DNA of 64,000 bases from Onchidella celtica (GCA_963931925.1 OZ007570.1:45309691-45373690), one strand, 5' to 3'. Shown: positions 10,601 through 22,479, numbered from the stretch's first letter. Numbers and translations: made by a program. The notes: a model not told the origin generated them from the letters alone.

Positions 10601-12208
10601 AAACATGCCCAATGATCCTGACATAGGCCTACTGAGTTGTTTCACTCCTCCTTTTCTATAAACATGCCCAATGATCCTGTCATAGGCCTACTAAGTTGTT
10701 CCACTCCTCCTTTTCTATAAACATGCCCAATGATCCTGTCATAGGCCTACTGAGTTGTTTCACCCCTCCTTTTCTATAAACATGCCCAATGATCCTGTCA
10801 TAGGCCTACTAAGTTGTTCCACTCCTCCTTTTCTATAAACATGCCCAATGATCCTGACATAGGCCTACTGAGTTGTTTCACTCCTCCTTTTCTATAAACA
10901 TGCCCAATGATCCTGTCATAGGCCTACTGAGTTGTTTCACGCCTCCTTTTCTATAAACATGCCCAATGATCCTGTCATAGGCCTACTAAGTTGTTTCACG
11001 CCTCCTTTTCTATAAACATGCCCAATGATCCTGTCATAGGCCTACTGAGTTGTTACACTCCTCCTTTTCTATAAACATGCCCAATGATCCTGACATAGGC
11101 CTACTGAGTTGTTACACTCCTCCTTTCCTATAAACATGCCCAATGATCCTGACATAGGCCTACTGAGTTGTTTCACTCCTCCTTTTCTATAAACATGCCC
11201 AATGATCCTGACATAGGCCTACTGAGTTGTTACACTCCTCCTTTTCTATAAACATGCCCAATGATCCTGTCATAGGCCTACTAAGTTGTTTCACTCCTCC
11301 TTTTCTATAAACATGTCCAATGATCCTGTCATAGGCCTACTAAGTTGTTTCACTCCTCCTTTTCTATAAACATGCCCAATGATCCTGTCATAGGCCTACT
11401 GAGTTGTTTCACTCCTCCTTTTCTATAAACATGCCCAATGATCCTGTCATAGGCCTACTGAGTTGTTCCACCCCTCCTTTTCTATAAACGTGCCCAATGA
11501 TCCTGTCATAGGCCTACTGAGTTGTTTCACTCCTCCTTTTCTATAAACATGCCCAATGATCCTGTCATAGGCCTACTGAGTTGTTTCACGCCTCCTTTTC
11601 TATAAACATGCCCAATGATCCTGTCATAGGCCTACTGAGTTGTTTCACGCCTCCTTTTCTATAAACATGCCCAATGATCCTGTCATAGGCCTACTGAGTT
11701 GTTCCACCCCTCCTTTTCTATAAACATGTCCAATGATCCTGTCATAGGCCTACTGAGTTGTTTCACGCCTCCTTTTCTATAAACATGCCCAATGATCCTG
11801 TCATAGGCCTACTGAGTTGTTTCACGCCTCCTTTTCTATAAACATGCCCAATGATCCTGTCATAGGCCTACTGAGTTGTTTCACTCCTCCTTTTCTATAA
11901 ACATGCCCAATGATCCTGTCATAGGCCTACTGAGTTGTTTCACGCCTCCTTTTCTATAAACATGCCCAATGATCCTGTCATAGGCCTACTAAGTTGTTTC
12001 ACGCCTCCTTTTCTATAAACATGCCCAATGATCCTGTCATAGGCCTACTGAGTTGTTCCACCCCTCCTTTTCTATAAACATGCCCAATGATCCTGTCATA
12101 GGCCTACTGAGTTGTTCCACCCCTCCTTTTCTATAAACATGCCCAATGATCCTGTCATAGGCCTACTGAGTTGTTCCACCCCTCCTTTTCTATAAACATG
12201 CCCCATGA
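7607..12208 (-). repeat. 59-bp satellite array, 78 units, derived from LINE coding sequence
   Basis: The array spans 4602 bp, exactly 78 x 59, with no length change in any unit. Each unit carries the palindrome TAGGCCTA. Read on the minus strand, one unit encodes GHVYRKGGVEQLSRPMTG, the segment that precedes KIEGKR in the LINE fragment at 7421. The far-side unit continues into further upstream LINE codons at 12209-12224. So the array is an expansion of one 59-bp stretch inside a LINE copy. Because 59 is not a multiple of three, the frame shifts at every unit and no long protein results. Units from about 8211 to 10450 are nearly uniform, while units towards both ends are more varied. Confidence 0.95.
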
Positions 12209-12227
12209 GTTTCATCCGTCGCCACTA
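12150..12227 (-). mobile_element. Upstream remnant of the LINE that hosts the satellite
   Basis: Read leftwards on the minus strand from 12224, the codons give WRRMKLMGHVYRKGG, which aligns with KRRWRWLGHVLRKE in the intact LINE at 49464. The last satellite unit (12150-12208) keeps the LINE-like LMGHVY codons, whereas the other units have IIGHVY. This places the array inside one LINE fragment running from 12227 down to 7421. Homology ends at ~12228, where a hAT MITE fragment begins. Confidence 0.7.
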
Positions 12228-12336
12228 TATTCTTCTTATCTATATAGTTAAGTTAAAATAGACTTTGACTTCAACATTTCTATGGAAAATCCGTCGGTCC
12301 CATTCTTAAGACCCACGCCCCACCGTGAGAAACATT
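12228..12336 (+). mobile_element. hAT-type MITE fragment, 3' half
   Basis: It matches the 3' half of the complete MITE at 55785, including the AGTTAAGTTAAAATA segment and CCCACGCCCCACCGTGAGAA close to the terminal CATTG. The 5' half is missing; it abuts the LINE remnant directly. Confidence 0.65.
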
Positions 12337-12768
12337 GATCTAGAGGAAACGGCCTAAGGAATTTTCTTTGCTCAGAATCAGATGCTCATTTAGGCTTAGC
12401 TGAGCAGTGAGTTGCCAGTCCGGAGCCGATGTTTACGCAAATATGGAAGATCATAAGGCCGATGTTTTACGTCATTACGTATCATGGAATTACAGAGTAG
12501 GCCGGTGCGTGTGATTCAGTTTGTCTGCAATTTTCTTGTAGGTTTCATGGAAGTGGATGCATTAGCTGATTCATTTGATGGCGATTTTGAAACGTTCTTT
12601 TATTTAATTTTTGTTTGTTTGTTTTTCTGATTAATGACTATTTCTATTATTTTTGTTTGGCCATGTTTAAAATGTTATTTTATTAAATTTTTCTTTGCTT
12701 GGTTTTCTCATTAATGACTGCTATTTTTATTGTTTTTTTGACCAGCACACGTCAACCAGTTATCAGAT
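12337..12768. other. Non-coding stretch, nothing recognised
   Basis: There is no gene or repeat match. The last 150 bp are T-rich and contain a short imperfect direct repeat around TTTTCTGATTAATGAC. Confidence 0.4.
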
Positions 12769-12771
12769 TAT

Positions 12772-12870
<99 letters not shown>

Positions 12871-12879
12871 GTCTATCTG

Positions 12880-12930
<51 letters not shown>

Positions 12931-12955
12931 GTCTGTCTGTTTGTCGGTCTGTCTG

Positions 12956-13038
<83 letters not shown>

Positions 13039-13130
13039 GTCTGTTTGTCGGTCTGTCTGTCTGTCTCTCTATCTATCTATTTATTTATCTATCTATCTAT
13101 CTGTCTACATGAATGTCTATCTGTCTGTCT
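12769..13130 (+). repeat. TCTA/TCTG tetranucleotide microsatellite
   Basis: There are ~360 bp of TCTA repeats with TCTG and TTTG interruptions, the same composition as at 6125. Open frames here are artefacts of the repeat. Confidence 0.95.
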
Positions 13131-13479
13131 GCCTGAAATATGATTTTATGTATATAGATCTTTCTGACCGTTTGTCAGTCTGTGTTGGCTGTCAGTATGT
13201 GTCTCTGCTAGTCTGCCTGTTCATCTCTCATTCTCCTTCGTTCACTCTCTGATTGAAGAGTCTAGGAAGAATAGGGCAACTTGCACGGGTAATTAAGCCT
13301 GGCTGGTGTAGCTGGCTGTGTAGACATGAGCCCGTGACAAACGGCCAAATGAAGCTAGAAAGGTCCTCAGTGGCCATTTCAGGGACATGGGATTCTATCA
13401 CAGGACACGATTGGCAGAGAAAATGAGACGAACTGACTGATAGAGGTGAACGGGCGGCAAGGCATGTACTGAGGCGGAG

Positions 13480-13830
13480 AAGAAACGAGAGAGTGATAAA
13501 AGGAGAGAGAGAAAATTGTGTGTATGTTTGAGACGGGGAGGGGGGTTGTGAATGTGTGCGAGAGAGAGAAAAAGAGACGCGTGTACGTATGAGAGAGAAA
13601 GAAAATAAAAAATGGAGAGAAACGATGAGGGAGAAAGTTTGTGTGAGATTAAGAGAGGCGAGGAGAAAGAGTATGAGGGAAGGGTTGATTGAGACCAGAG
13701 ATAGAGAGGATCGTGTGTGTGAGAGAGAGAGAGAATCGTGTGTGTTTGTGAAAGAGAGAGGGTGAGTGAGTGAGGAAGGTGAAAGACGGGGTGAGTGAGT
13801 GAGGAGGGAGATTGTGGTATCGACCCTCCA
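13480..13830 (+). repeat. GA-rich purine tract
   Basis: Interrupted GAGA and GAGT repeats run over ~350 bp. The Arg/Glu-rich and Ser/Leu-rich open frames on the two strands reflect the composition only. Confidence 0.8.
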
Positions 13831-14195
13831 ATCTCTAGAATGACAATTTTGGTGCAATTTGAATGAATGATTTAGAGCTGTCTCGTCGAGATTAATGAGC
13901 GAAGATTCGGAAACTGCAATTTTTTGGGCTCTTTTTTGCTTTTAGTCTGTGACTGAAACAGACTCGACAGATTGGTCTACTGTGTGTTCCGGTTGGCATA
14001 AACTATAAGGGGAATTGCTAGACTGTAAAACTGTTGATTTGTGTACTGAAGTGCCCTGCCTAACATTTAGGCTGATGGCGCACTTAGATAGTTCTGTTTT
14101 GCGTCTGTTTTGACCCTTTTTTTTTCGGCCAAATGACTCGAGATAATTTTGACTGGCCCGAACTAGTGATACAGACTTGTTTTCATTCTCCGCCA
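13831..14195. other. Non-coding stretch, nothing recognised
   Basis: A minus-strand open frame of 97 codons spans much of this stretch, but it has no recognisable domain and overlaps a dispersed repeat at its start. Confidence 0.4.
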
Positions 14196-14282
14196 GTGCG
14201 ATGGTTCCCGTGTAACTCCATAGATCACATTTCACACTGAAACCGAGACAAAACAGTTTTGACTCAGTGCCTCAACCAATGT
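14196..14282 (-). repeat. Dispersed repeat K, copy 1
   Basis: The stretch around CTCCATAGATCACATTTC, then ACACTGAAACCGAGACA, recurs at 55422-55470. Its TTTTGACTCAGT motif is also found at 61903-61914. The family was not identified. Confidence 0.5.
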
Positions 14283-14518
14283 TTTATTGACGAAATTAAA
14301 AAAAAAAAAAAAAACACAGGAAAACTTCGAGCCATCACACATTGGCAACCGTGCTTCTGTGCTGCTATCCAAGCAAGAACTCGTACTTAAGTAGAAATAT
14401 TCTGTTTAGATTCTATAAATTTTCTATTCAAATCTTTTATTCTTCGTTTGTTGTATCAGTTCAGTTTTCCAATTTTTTTTTCTCTGTTCTTGTTTGTTCA
14501 TTTTTTGTTTGTTGTTTT

Positions 14519-14656
14519 TTCTTGATAAACGCCTTTGCCGAAATATCGGCCATTTTCTGTTTTCTCTTTTATTTTGCGTTTCATTGTATCGTTTGGGCAT
14601 TATTTCTTACGTGAGGCTTTGCTACATACAACTTTTTCTTTTTGCCAAATTTTGGC
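14519..14656 (+). mobile_element. Fold-back/Penelope-like repeat arm with hammerhead-like motif, copy 1
   Basis: Shared arm sequence (ATTTCTTACGTGAGGCTTTG, then ACATACAACTTTTTC, then GCCAAATTTTG) also occurs at 18008, 42412 and 57838. At its 5' end, CTTGATAAACGCC followed by GCCGAAAT resembles a hammerhead-ribozyme core (CTGATGA, stem II, GAAA), as known in Penelope-like retroelements. The core is imperfect. The assignment to a Penelope-like family is inference. Confidence 0.5.
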
Positions 14657-14857
14657 CCTACCAATGTTTAACTCTCTGGCGGTCCTGTAGCATAATCTAA
14701 CGCCGAGACTGTTAGGGGACAGTAGTATTGTACACAGTAAGCTTTTGGCTCATTGCGAATGACGTCACAGAGTATTTTTGTTTTGATCTTCCTACACTAA
14801 AGATGGCCGGTGGATCAACTGATGAGTGTAACTTCGAGATATGCCTAAGCGGTTAAA

Positions 14858-15034
14858 ATGCCCGCTGGTTGCATTGCAGTTGATTGTTATGACAGGGGTG
14901 GAAAGGATGGATCCAAGCTGGTCAGATTCCCTACCATCCATGTAAACAAGGAAAAGGAAGTGAAAGAATTGACCGAACGTCTCCCATGTGCATGTATACA
15001 CGTGCCATTGTTTACTGTAGTGAACTACTTTTAG
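14858..15034 (+). pseudogene. THAP-type zinc-finger fragment
   Basis: A 58-codon open frame begins MPAGCIAVDCYDRGGK and continues to SKLVRFPTIHVNKEK. The start, the C-x4-C pair (residues 5 and 10) and the following RFP are the typical N-terminus of a THAP DNA-binding domain. That domain is found in host THAP proteins and in P-element-type transposases. The later C-x2-H pair and the usual Trp-containing segment are not seen, because the frame stops at 15034. It could be a broken THAP gene or transposase copy, or a first exon of an unseen gene. A CRE-like TGACGTCA lies 98 bp upstream of the ATG (14760-14767). No splice donor could be assigned with confidence. It has the same strand as TULP4. 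Confidence 0.45.
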
Positions 15035-18007
15035 CTCGCCGCCGGTTGGTTCGCGACGCCTGAATTGCTCACAGTGCAAATCAGCTAACGAATCAAAATC
15101 AGTGCTACAATCGCCATGGGACTACATTAAAGATGGCCGATATGCGCAATGGGCCTATAGAAGAACAGTGAACACAACTCAAGTCTTTTTTCTCTGTGGC
15201 TTTGTAATGAGTCTGCAATTCCCTACCTGCGAAATTTCGGTGGTCAGAGAAACCTTTTCCACAGAAATATGGCATGTCCGGTGCGCTGACGCAGATTGTC
15301 ATTCCCCGCAAATGCCACCAATGCCGGTATTTGTCACTTCAAAGACACTTGTCCTGTAGCAGGGCCTCCTCCGCTTGTCATAGTAAGATCCTCTAGCGAT
15401 CTGACTAGTTGACCCGGATTTACTGTCTGCGAGAATCCGTTGATGAGAGATCGGACACATGCCAATGTGGGGCACTGCCCTTAACGATGCGGCAACGGAC
15501 TGGGTCTGCGTGGTTAACCCAAAGATACTAGAAACGATAAGATGAGACAGCTATTTTCGCATGCAAGGGTTTGGCAGCACCACCTAGTGGCGTAAGCGTG
15601 AGAGATGTAAACAGCGGCTGTTTTCACAAAGCCAAGTAGAGAAAATGCCGGGTTTGTTCGGTGTTCAGCAATCAGGGAATCGGAATGATTTATAAACTCT
15701 AAGGAGGAAATGCCGTTTATATTAATCAAGCAGGTTTCAGCCTATGCTTCTTCGCGACTGCTCTGCGATAATAGCATATATCAGACTTATGCCAAAAGAC
15801 AACTGACGGTCCATTGCATTCCTGAGCATGAGGGCTATCAGATAATACAGAAAAATCAATGGGCCAGTAGAATATGTAATAATCTAAGGGAATCATAAAG
15901 GCTTAACTCACCCAATGACAGAAAAAAAAAAATTTTTTCTTAATATCTCCAAGGTGTCGAAAAAGATTTATTCCGTTAGCCTAGAGCAGTGATGTCTTAC
16001 TGATACTGGAGTTCTGCATGACAATGTACATGTTCTGAAGCGACAAGCAAAAAAAAAAAAATCAGTATGTAACTCTGCTTGTGCAAAGTGTTAACTTTCA
16101 AAGCACTGCCAAATTTTGTCTGGGTACAATGACTTATGTCTGATTAGACTGCGTGGTAAGAGCATTTTTTTCATTCTTTATTGGTGAGACAGAGAATTGT
16201 ATCGTTAAAGTCTAAAGGTTCCAATAGTACACTTACTACATATATTTTACTCGAACGCTTGTTCAGAAACTAAACTTAGATATGAAATTAGATTGAAGAG
16301 CAATCCCTTATGTACTTACGACACTGTGCGTTATTTGCGTTATGTTTCAGGTTGGTACATACAGATTAAGAGAGGCGTAACTGTGTTTATTTTATCTCCG
16401 TGTCTCTTCTTGTGGTCTTGTCATTGAAAGAAGGGGCAGGAAGCTCTGAGTCTCACAAGGATGTGTACTTTACGTGCGCGAGGTGATTGATTTTTGGGCG
16501 CTCATCTGTGATTGAAGCCGAAAGTTCCAGAACTTGTGGTTTGTTAAACGTCTGAAATTGCTGACTCTGGGTGATCTGTGGCGGGGGAAGATTTGCGAGT
16601 GTTTACCCCGTGCTTGGTCATTACAACATCAATTGATAGTGTAACGTGGTTACTCGCACTCAAAGTCACTTCCCCCCCCCCCCCCCCGGGAAATGATGAT
16701 TGCTAGTGATGTCTGGTCGATACCAGTATCGTGATATCTCAACTACAGTACATAATTGTAGAACTTCAGGGAATTGCGGGATATTTTTTTTCCCTTCTTT
16801 TTTAAATTCCTTGTCAGATTCTTGAAAACCAAAGTTTTTTTTCTAGTATATTTTAATGAGAAACAAATTCCCGGGTTTTTTCTTGTTTTTTTGTTTTTTT
16901 TTAATTCTCTGCCACATTCTGCACTTTTGTGTGTGGGTGGGTGGGGAGGGGGGGGAGGGGTTAATAAGAAAATATCTGCGGTTGGCAGAGAACCATTGTA
17001 CAAATGAGTAACTGCTGTTGGGACTTTGTGGGGATACGTCATTGATGGAGTGTCTATGTTTGGTCTGTTTAACAGTAATTGTTCAAAAAGTAGTCTTCTT
17101 TCTGCTAAAGATGTTGCTAAAAAAGATTTTTTGTTTTTTTTTATTTACGGGATAGCAAAGCTGCAATGTCCCTCTGTATGCCTTTGTACGAGTGTAATCG
17201 TCAATTGTCGTTTGTCTGTCGCTGGGATATTACAGAAAACGAAAGTTATGTACAGAAAATTGATATGCTTCATTATTTTAGACTCATTTTGACGACTTGA
17301 AAATACTGCATCAATCATATCTAAAAGTAACACGGAATATGAAAATCATATCTGTCAGTGGTTGGCAAATAAAGGGGTATTGCACCATGTGTAGTTTAGC
17401 AGAGGTACTTTCTGAGCACCGAAAGTTGCTGGGCTTCGATGTTTACATAAAGTATGCCTAGTGCACAGAATAATGCGGTGCAACTTCTGTTTCGTGATTT
17501 TAGACAGTTATCGGTGAAAGCGCACCTCTTAGACAACCTCATCATCTGGAGTACGGATTATCCATATCAAAATCAATGCGTACCAAGTCTTAGCCGCTGT
17601 TGCCGGCTCTAGCGACAAGCAAACGGTTGAAGATTCGGCTTAGGTTGCATTTATAGATTCTGGTACACGCGGAGATCGGGGGAGGGGGGGGGGGAGGGGG
17701 GGTTGGTCTGGACGTTTTTGTATGAGGTTTTTTTTGGGTATGCTGAGCTGAAGAAGAGAGCCAAGAGAAAGGATAGGGTATAGAAAAATAGTGGACAAAG
17801 ACGGAAATAGAAAGAATAATCAGCGGAGAGAAAGATACGAGAGATACAATGAGCAGGACGTGCAGGAGCGAGGGGTTGGGATGGAGAGGGGGGAAGGGGT
17901 ACCATTGCTGTGGACTACTCTGTCCTAGATGTATTTTTTTGGACAAAATATTATTTAAAACACACACAGACACACACACACACAATCAATCAATCAATAT
18001 CTAAGGG
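15035..18007. other. Non-coding stretch, nothing firm recognised
   Basis: Poly-C and poly-G tracts (16674, 16948, 17680), a short CA/AATC microsatellite (17960-17996) and several short frames without domains are present. An 85-codon frame at 15102 has no recognisable homology. Confidence 0.4.
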
Positions 18008-18216
18008 GTCGCTGACAGGCTTGAAGCAAAGTCAAAATTTGGCAAAAAGAAAAAGTTGTATGTTGTAAAGCCTCACGTAAGAAATAATACAGAAATGAAA
18101 CAAGAAAAAGCGAAGCAAAAGGAAAATACAAATTGCACCTTATTGTCTTGTTTCCATATTGTTTCTTACGCGAGACTTTATAACATACAACTTTCTCTCC
18201 GTGCCAAATTCTGTCT
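18008..18216 (+). mobile_element. Fold-back repeat with inverted arms, copy 2
   Basis: The left arm contains AAAGTCAAAATTTGGC, then AAGTTGTATGTTGTAAAGCC, then TCACGTAAGAAATAATAC. The right arm carries the inverted counterpart (TGTTTCTTACGCGAGACTTT, then AACATACAACTTTCTC). The arms are ~60 bp apiece around a ~75-bp spacer. Single arms or inverted pairs of the same family lie at 14519, 42412 and 57838. It is non-coding. Confidence 0.65.
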
Positions 18217-19252
18217 ATATATAATTATATATTAAGGGCTTGAAATGGTGGCCTTTTTGGTCAAGTTTGTGCCCAAACTTCGGTAGAAAATGCCATATTT
18301 TGCTTAAAACTCAACTTCAGTCACTAAAACTTATCTTGGTTAAAAAAAGTGTTCCGTTCTGGTACGAAATCCAGCCGGTCACTTGACAAAAGATTGTTCA
18401 GAAAGGGTTCTTCTCCCGAGCATTAAACAAACAAATAGCACAGAAACAAATCAGAAGTGTGTATATATTTTATGCTCCATATACCTGTTCTGTTCTTACT
18501 GTTCTTGAATCTACTGCTCGGACCAGTGTTCATATATCCTCGGATATTTACCATATTGCTGTAGGTGCATTTTCGTCTTGTCGAGAAAATCAGGATGGAA
18601 ACTTTGAAGGGTTGAGTAAAATCAGAGGACAACATGACGTCACAAACATATACCTCGTAAAGTTTTAACCGACTGGAATGACACTGGTACATAATGAAAT
18701 TAGGAGTGAAAGAACTGTTTTCATGACAAAACCTCAAAATCTGCAAAATGTCGCATACAACAAGATGGCAAATACCCCACCCTATAATATACCTCAGCCC
18801 ATCTTCTGGAAATAATATAATTATACTGACATCCTTTTACGTGGACCTCCGGAGCCAGACCTTTAGCAAGTGATACATTTTACCGAGTTTTCTCCAATAC
18901 AAAGAGAGACTGAGTTTTTCCTACCCACAGTGGGCAGTGACAAATGTAGGCTGGTTCCTTGACACAATTAGGTTACTTGTCGTTTAAGACAAAATCTCGT
19001 TGATGACCCATTACTAGAGCGCTGGTCAGTCGTGTCTCGATACTAGAGCAGGTGGTCGATGTCGGGACATGGCGGCGAAGCTTTTGGGAGAGTTGGAGAT
19101 TGAGGTCAGGAAAGGCAATATTGTTTGACTTTGTGGACTTCGGTATATTGTATAGTTTGATCTTCTCTTCTGACTGTCTTTGAGTTTTTGTTGTTTTATT
19201 TTTGCATGTATGTTTGAACATTTTATATCATGATCAGTAAATTATTATTGAT
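18217..19252. other. Non-coding stretch, nothing recognised
   Basis: It contains one CRE-like palindrome TGACGTCA (18635-18642) without further promoter evidence. Confidence 0.4.
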
Positions 19253-19481
19253 TCCCCTCAGAATGAGAAAGTTTTGTCTCCACTTTTGGCTGAACTGAGT
19301 TATACACTAGACACTACTTTTACGGGCTTTCTCCATCGTGTGTCAAAATGTCAAGCCGATTCGGTGTGTCATTTGTTAGCATTAAAAAAAAAAGTCGTAT
19401 CTCGAAAAGCCATGAGCACATGAAACTTCATTCATCAAGATTGATGGAAGGTAGTTAGGACCTTGTCATTCTAAGGGGGCG
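19253..19481 (+). mobile_element. MITE family A, copy 4
   Basis: The left end is CCCCTCAGAATGAGAAAG and the right end CTTGTCATTCTAAGGGGGCG. The interior matches copies 1-3 (TTTTGGCTGAACTGAG, GATTCGGTGTGTCATTTG). It is non-coding. Confidence 0.7.
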
Positions 19482-22479
19482 ATTTGTTTTTCTGGAAATT
19501 TTCTTGCAGAACAGCTTTGGAGAAACGGGATTTTTTTTTCATAATAATCGTAGTCCTCCACCCCCCCCCCCTTCCCCCCTTCCAATACATGCACTCCAAA
19601 TGTTAACATCAACACTCATTCCTTTTAATATTATTATTATTATTATTGTTGTTGTTGTTTTTGTGTTTGTCTCGACCGATCAGGAAGACGTGTCACTCTT
19701 GTACAAAACACGAAAACATTGACAGTTGGAGGCAAAATTCTGATGTTTGTGAGCTTGGATATTTTCCAATGAGAATAGCGGGCCAGGGCGTGAACTTTGC
19801 CGCATGGTACATTATTGCGTTAGAAGAAGCTGTATCGGGGACCTAAGAATGCCAGAGAGGAAGCAGAGGCCTTACAATGTATTTGCCGAACGGGTCAGAA
19901 GCCTCATTTCTGGACCAAGAATCACGCATTCTTGGAGTGATCCGTGATCTTGTCAATAGACAGTTAAAGCCATGGATTGCACCAGTAGAGAAGTTGGCAA
20001 AGCAAAAAACTTTCAGTTACAAAACGTGTCTGAAAAGTACTTTTCTGCTGGTTGACGTTCTTTCCTTCTTCATATTATATCTAGTTTTCATTAACTTTTC
20101 CACATTTTGTCATGTTCAGCTTTTTGGACTGCGCACGCCCGTTTCTCTTCTAACTCTTTGTTGACTCCTCATACGTTGATTCTCTGGCGTCCTTCACTTT
20201 CTTTCCTCACTCACTTTCTGGTCCTGTCTGGCCTGCGCTTCCCCAATTTTTGGTGACTGAAATTGGGGTTTGTTTTTTTTTCAACAAGCGGTTGATGATA
20301 CCCGCAGCTCTTGGGAAAAAAGTATGGTGGGGCGCCTGGAGTCTGGTGAGGGCAAATATAATATGTAATTATTTCCCAGTTTCCCCCCCCCCCCAAGATC
20401 TCTTTGGGGGAAGGGGGTGAGTGGGAGGACGATTGAGTATTCTGGCCAGGTGGCCATAGTAATCCGAAGACCAAGTTTATTTTGGTTGTTTTTGCGAAGT
20501 GAAGATATTGAAGCAAGCTCGATATTGAAGCTGGTCAGCATGAGGAAGTTTCCACTGTTTGTTACTGAACACCTTACATGAAACTGGACCCCTTTAATAT
20601 CCCAGAAACAGGTGTCGGCTACAAATTCATGTGTGATACGTCATCAGTTTGGCGGAGAAAGGATGTTGATCGAATCTTGATTAGTCCAAAAATTCGCTTA
20701 CGTGAGGAAATGACGGAATTAACTAGAATGGCCTCCCGGCACAATAACGACTTCGTTGCCCTCATGACAGTTATAGTCTATTGAATCGGTTTTTTGTCTG
20801 TGCATATCCATAATGCGTTCGCCTCCATACGACAAAAAAGATACAGATTTACCCTTTTTTTCTAGAACGCCCTTGTAATGTGCATAAACATAATTTCAGC
20901 ACGAACAAAAGAAGTTCTGTTTATGTTTTGGCTGGCAAGCATATCAGCATGAGCATTATTTCTCAGCAACAGTGGAAAACAGCTGTCCAAGAAGGGCAAC
21001 AGACATGATAAATAACACTCGTATTGCATGTAAAGCTATTGTTACTTCATCCCTTTGAATACCATTTTGGTGGAGAGTTTGACAATGAAAATATCGATCA
21101 ATCCATGATAATATTACACGTTTTTTTTAAAAAAAGAAGGTTCTATGCGTGCTGCTGGCAAGGAAATTATATCATCGGAGGTTTTGCCTCCAAGATGTTA
21201 TTCAGCTGGCGCGTTCAGTCACGGGTTTGTTTTGTCCTCACATTTGTCTGTGTTTGTGTGTGTGTGTGGGGGGGGGGGGGTAGTTTTTGTTGTTTTTAAA
21301 ATTTTGTTATAAGTTATGAAAATGGCAAGAATAGTCTGAATCAGGCTTTTGCCAGTATTCATGATGAAATCATCATTCTCAGTGTGCGAAAAGCAAATGC
21401 TAGGGAATCTGACGGTATCGCGGTTGACCATGCTTTTTAGCGTAAAATCTCCTGACTTCAGTGATAAAATCCTCGTTCGGTATTATACAGGAAGCATTTA
21501 CATCTCGGGCGATGCAACCAAGAATACGTTTGCCAGGGTAAGGTCTACCAACGAGATTACAATCCGGCCGTGCAACACAATGCTGGTGAACGTACTTCGA
21601 AATTTACGGATTTTGCTTGTAATCATGGTTCACTTTGGGCAGTAAACGTAAGCGTAATGCATTTAGCAAAACGGAAAACGTTGCTTTTGAATGTAAAAAG
21701 TATACTAAATGTAATGGATACGGGCCCTTGTTAATGTGGATCTTTGCTGCGTTGCTGGTGTGAGAACATTTGGACGATAATATTATATTATGGCAAAGGC
21801 TAAAACACACATGCAAATAAGTGCTATATATAAAGAATGGGAATCCCCATGACTGCTGTCACGATTTTTTCTGAGCAGAACAGCCAGCACATATAATCAG
21901 TTATCATTGTTTCATCTCATTAACTAAGACAGGAATATTGGTTTCATATTCAAACAGATTGGAGGCGTCTTCGGTTGTGGATATTTTTTTTATTTTTTTT
22001 TCTACATTAAAACCGTTGTCAGTTGTTGTTTTTAAGTAATTGTGTGTCATGGTTCAGTAGTTGTTGGGGGTTATTGTCCGCTGTCAGAAATGGAGTGACC
22101 AATAAAACAATTAATGTCTCGAGGCACATATGTCCGCAGATGAACTTTTTGATATTAATTCATCCCGTCGCTTTCTCCAACTGTCCGGGTGAGACCGATG
22201 GGCCAGAAGCACAGGCCGATAACCCGCAGTCTTTAGTGATGAAGAGTCCCATTAAACCAGCTTTAGTAAACGATAAAGACGATAAACTAGCGCCCGGGGA
22301 AATCAGTCTTTTTCTAGGAGCAGAAAATAACTGCTGGTCCCAGACGCATTATTCACATTGTCTAACCAAGCGAATTTTTCCTGTCTTTCCTTGGAAAGGT
22401 GAAGAAGGCGTCGTGTGTCTTAACCCTTTTGTCCACTGACTGGACGCTACATGCCTGATAGCATCGCTTTCTCATTCAT
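19482..22479. other. Non-coding stretch, nothing firm recognised
   Basis: Poly-C/poly-G tracts occur near 19560, 20383 and 21268. There are several open frames up to 138 codons (the longest at 22023-22439, with no ATG at its start), none with a recognisable domain. Confidence 0.4.

Noticed and set aside
7607-12208. CRISPR-like array
   Set aside because: The units are head-to-tail without spacers, the genome is animal, and the unit is LINE-derived. It is a satellite.
15645-15695. Second THAP-like start (MPGLFGVQQSGNR)
   Set aside because: The zinc-binding cysteines are absent and the frame stops after about 17 codons.
22023-22439. 138-codon open frame
   Set aside because: It starts at a non-ATG codon and shows no domain, splice context or homologue that I recognise. 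Kept only as unexplained sequence.
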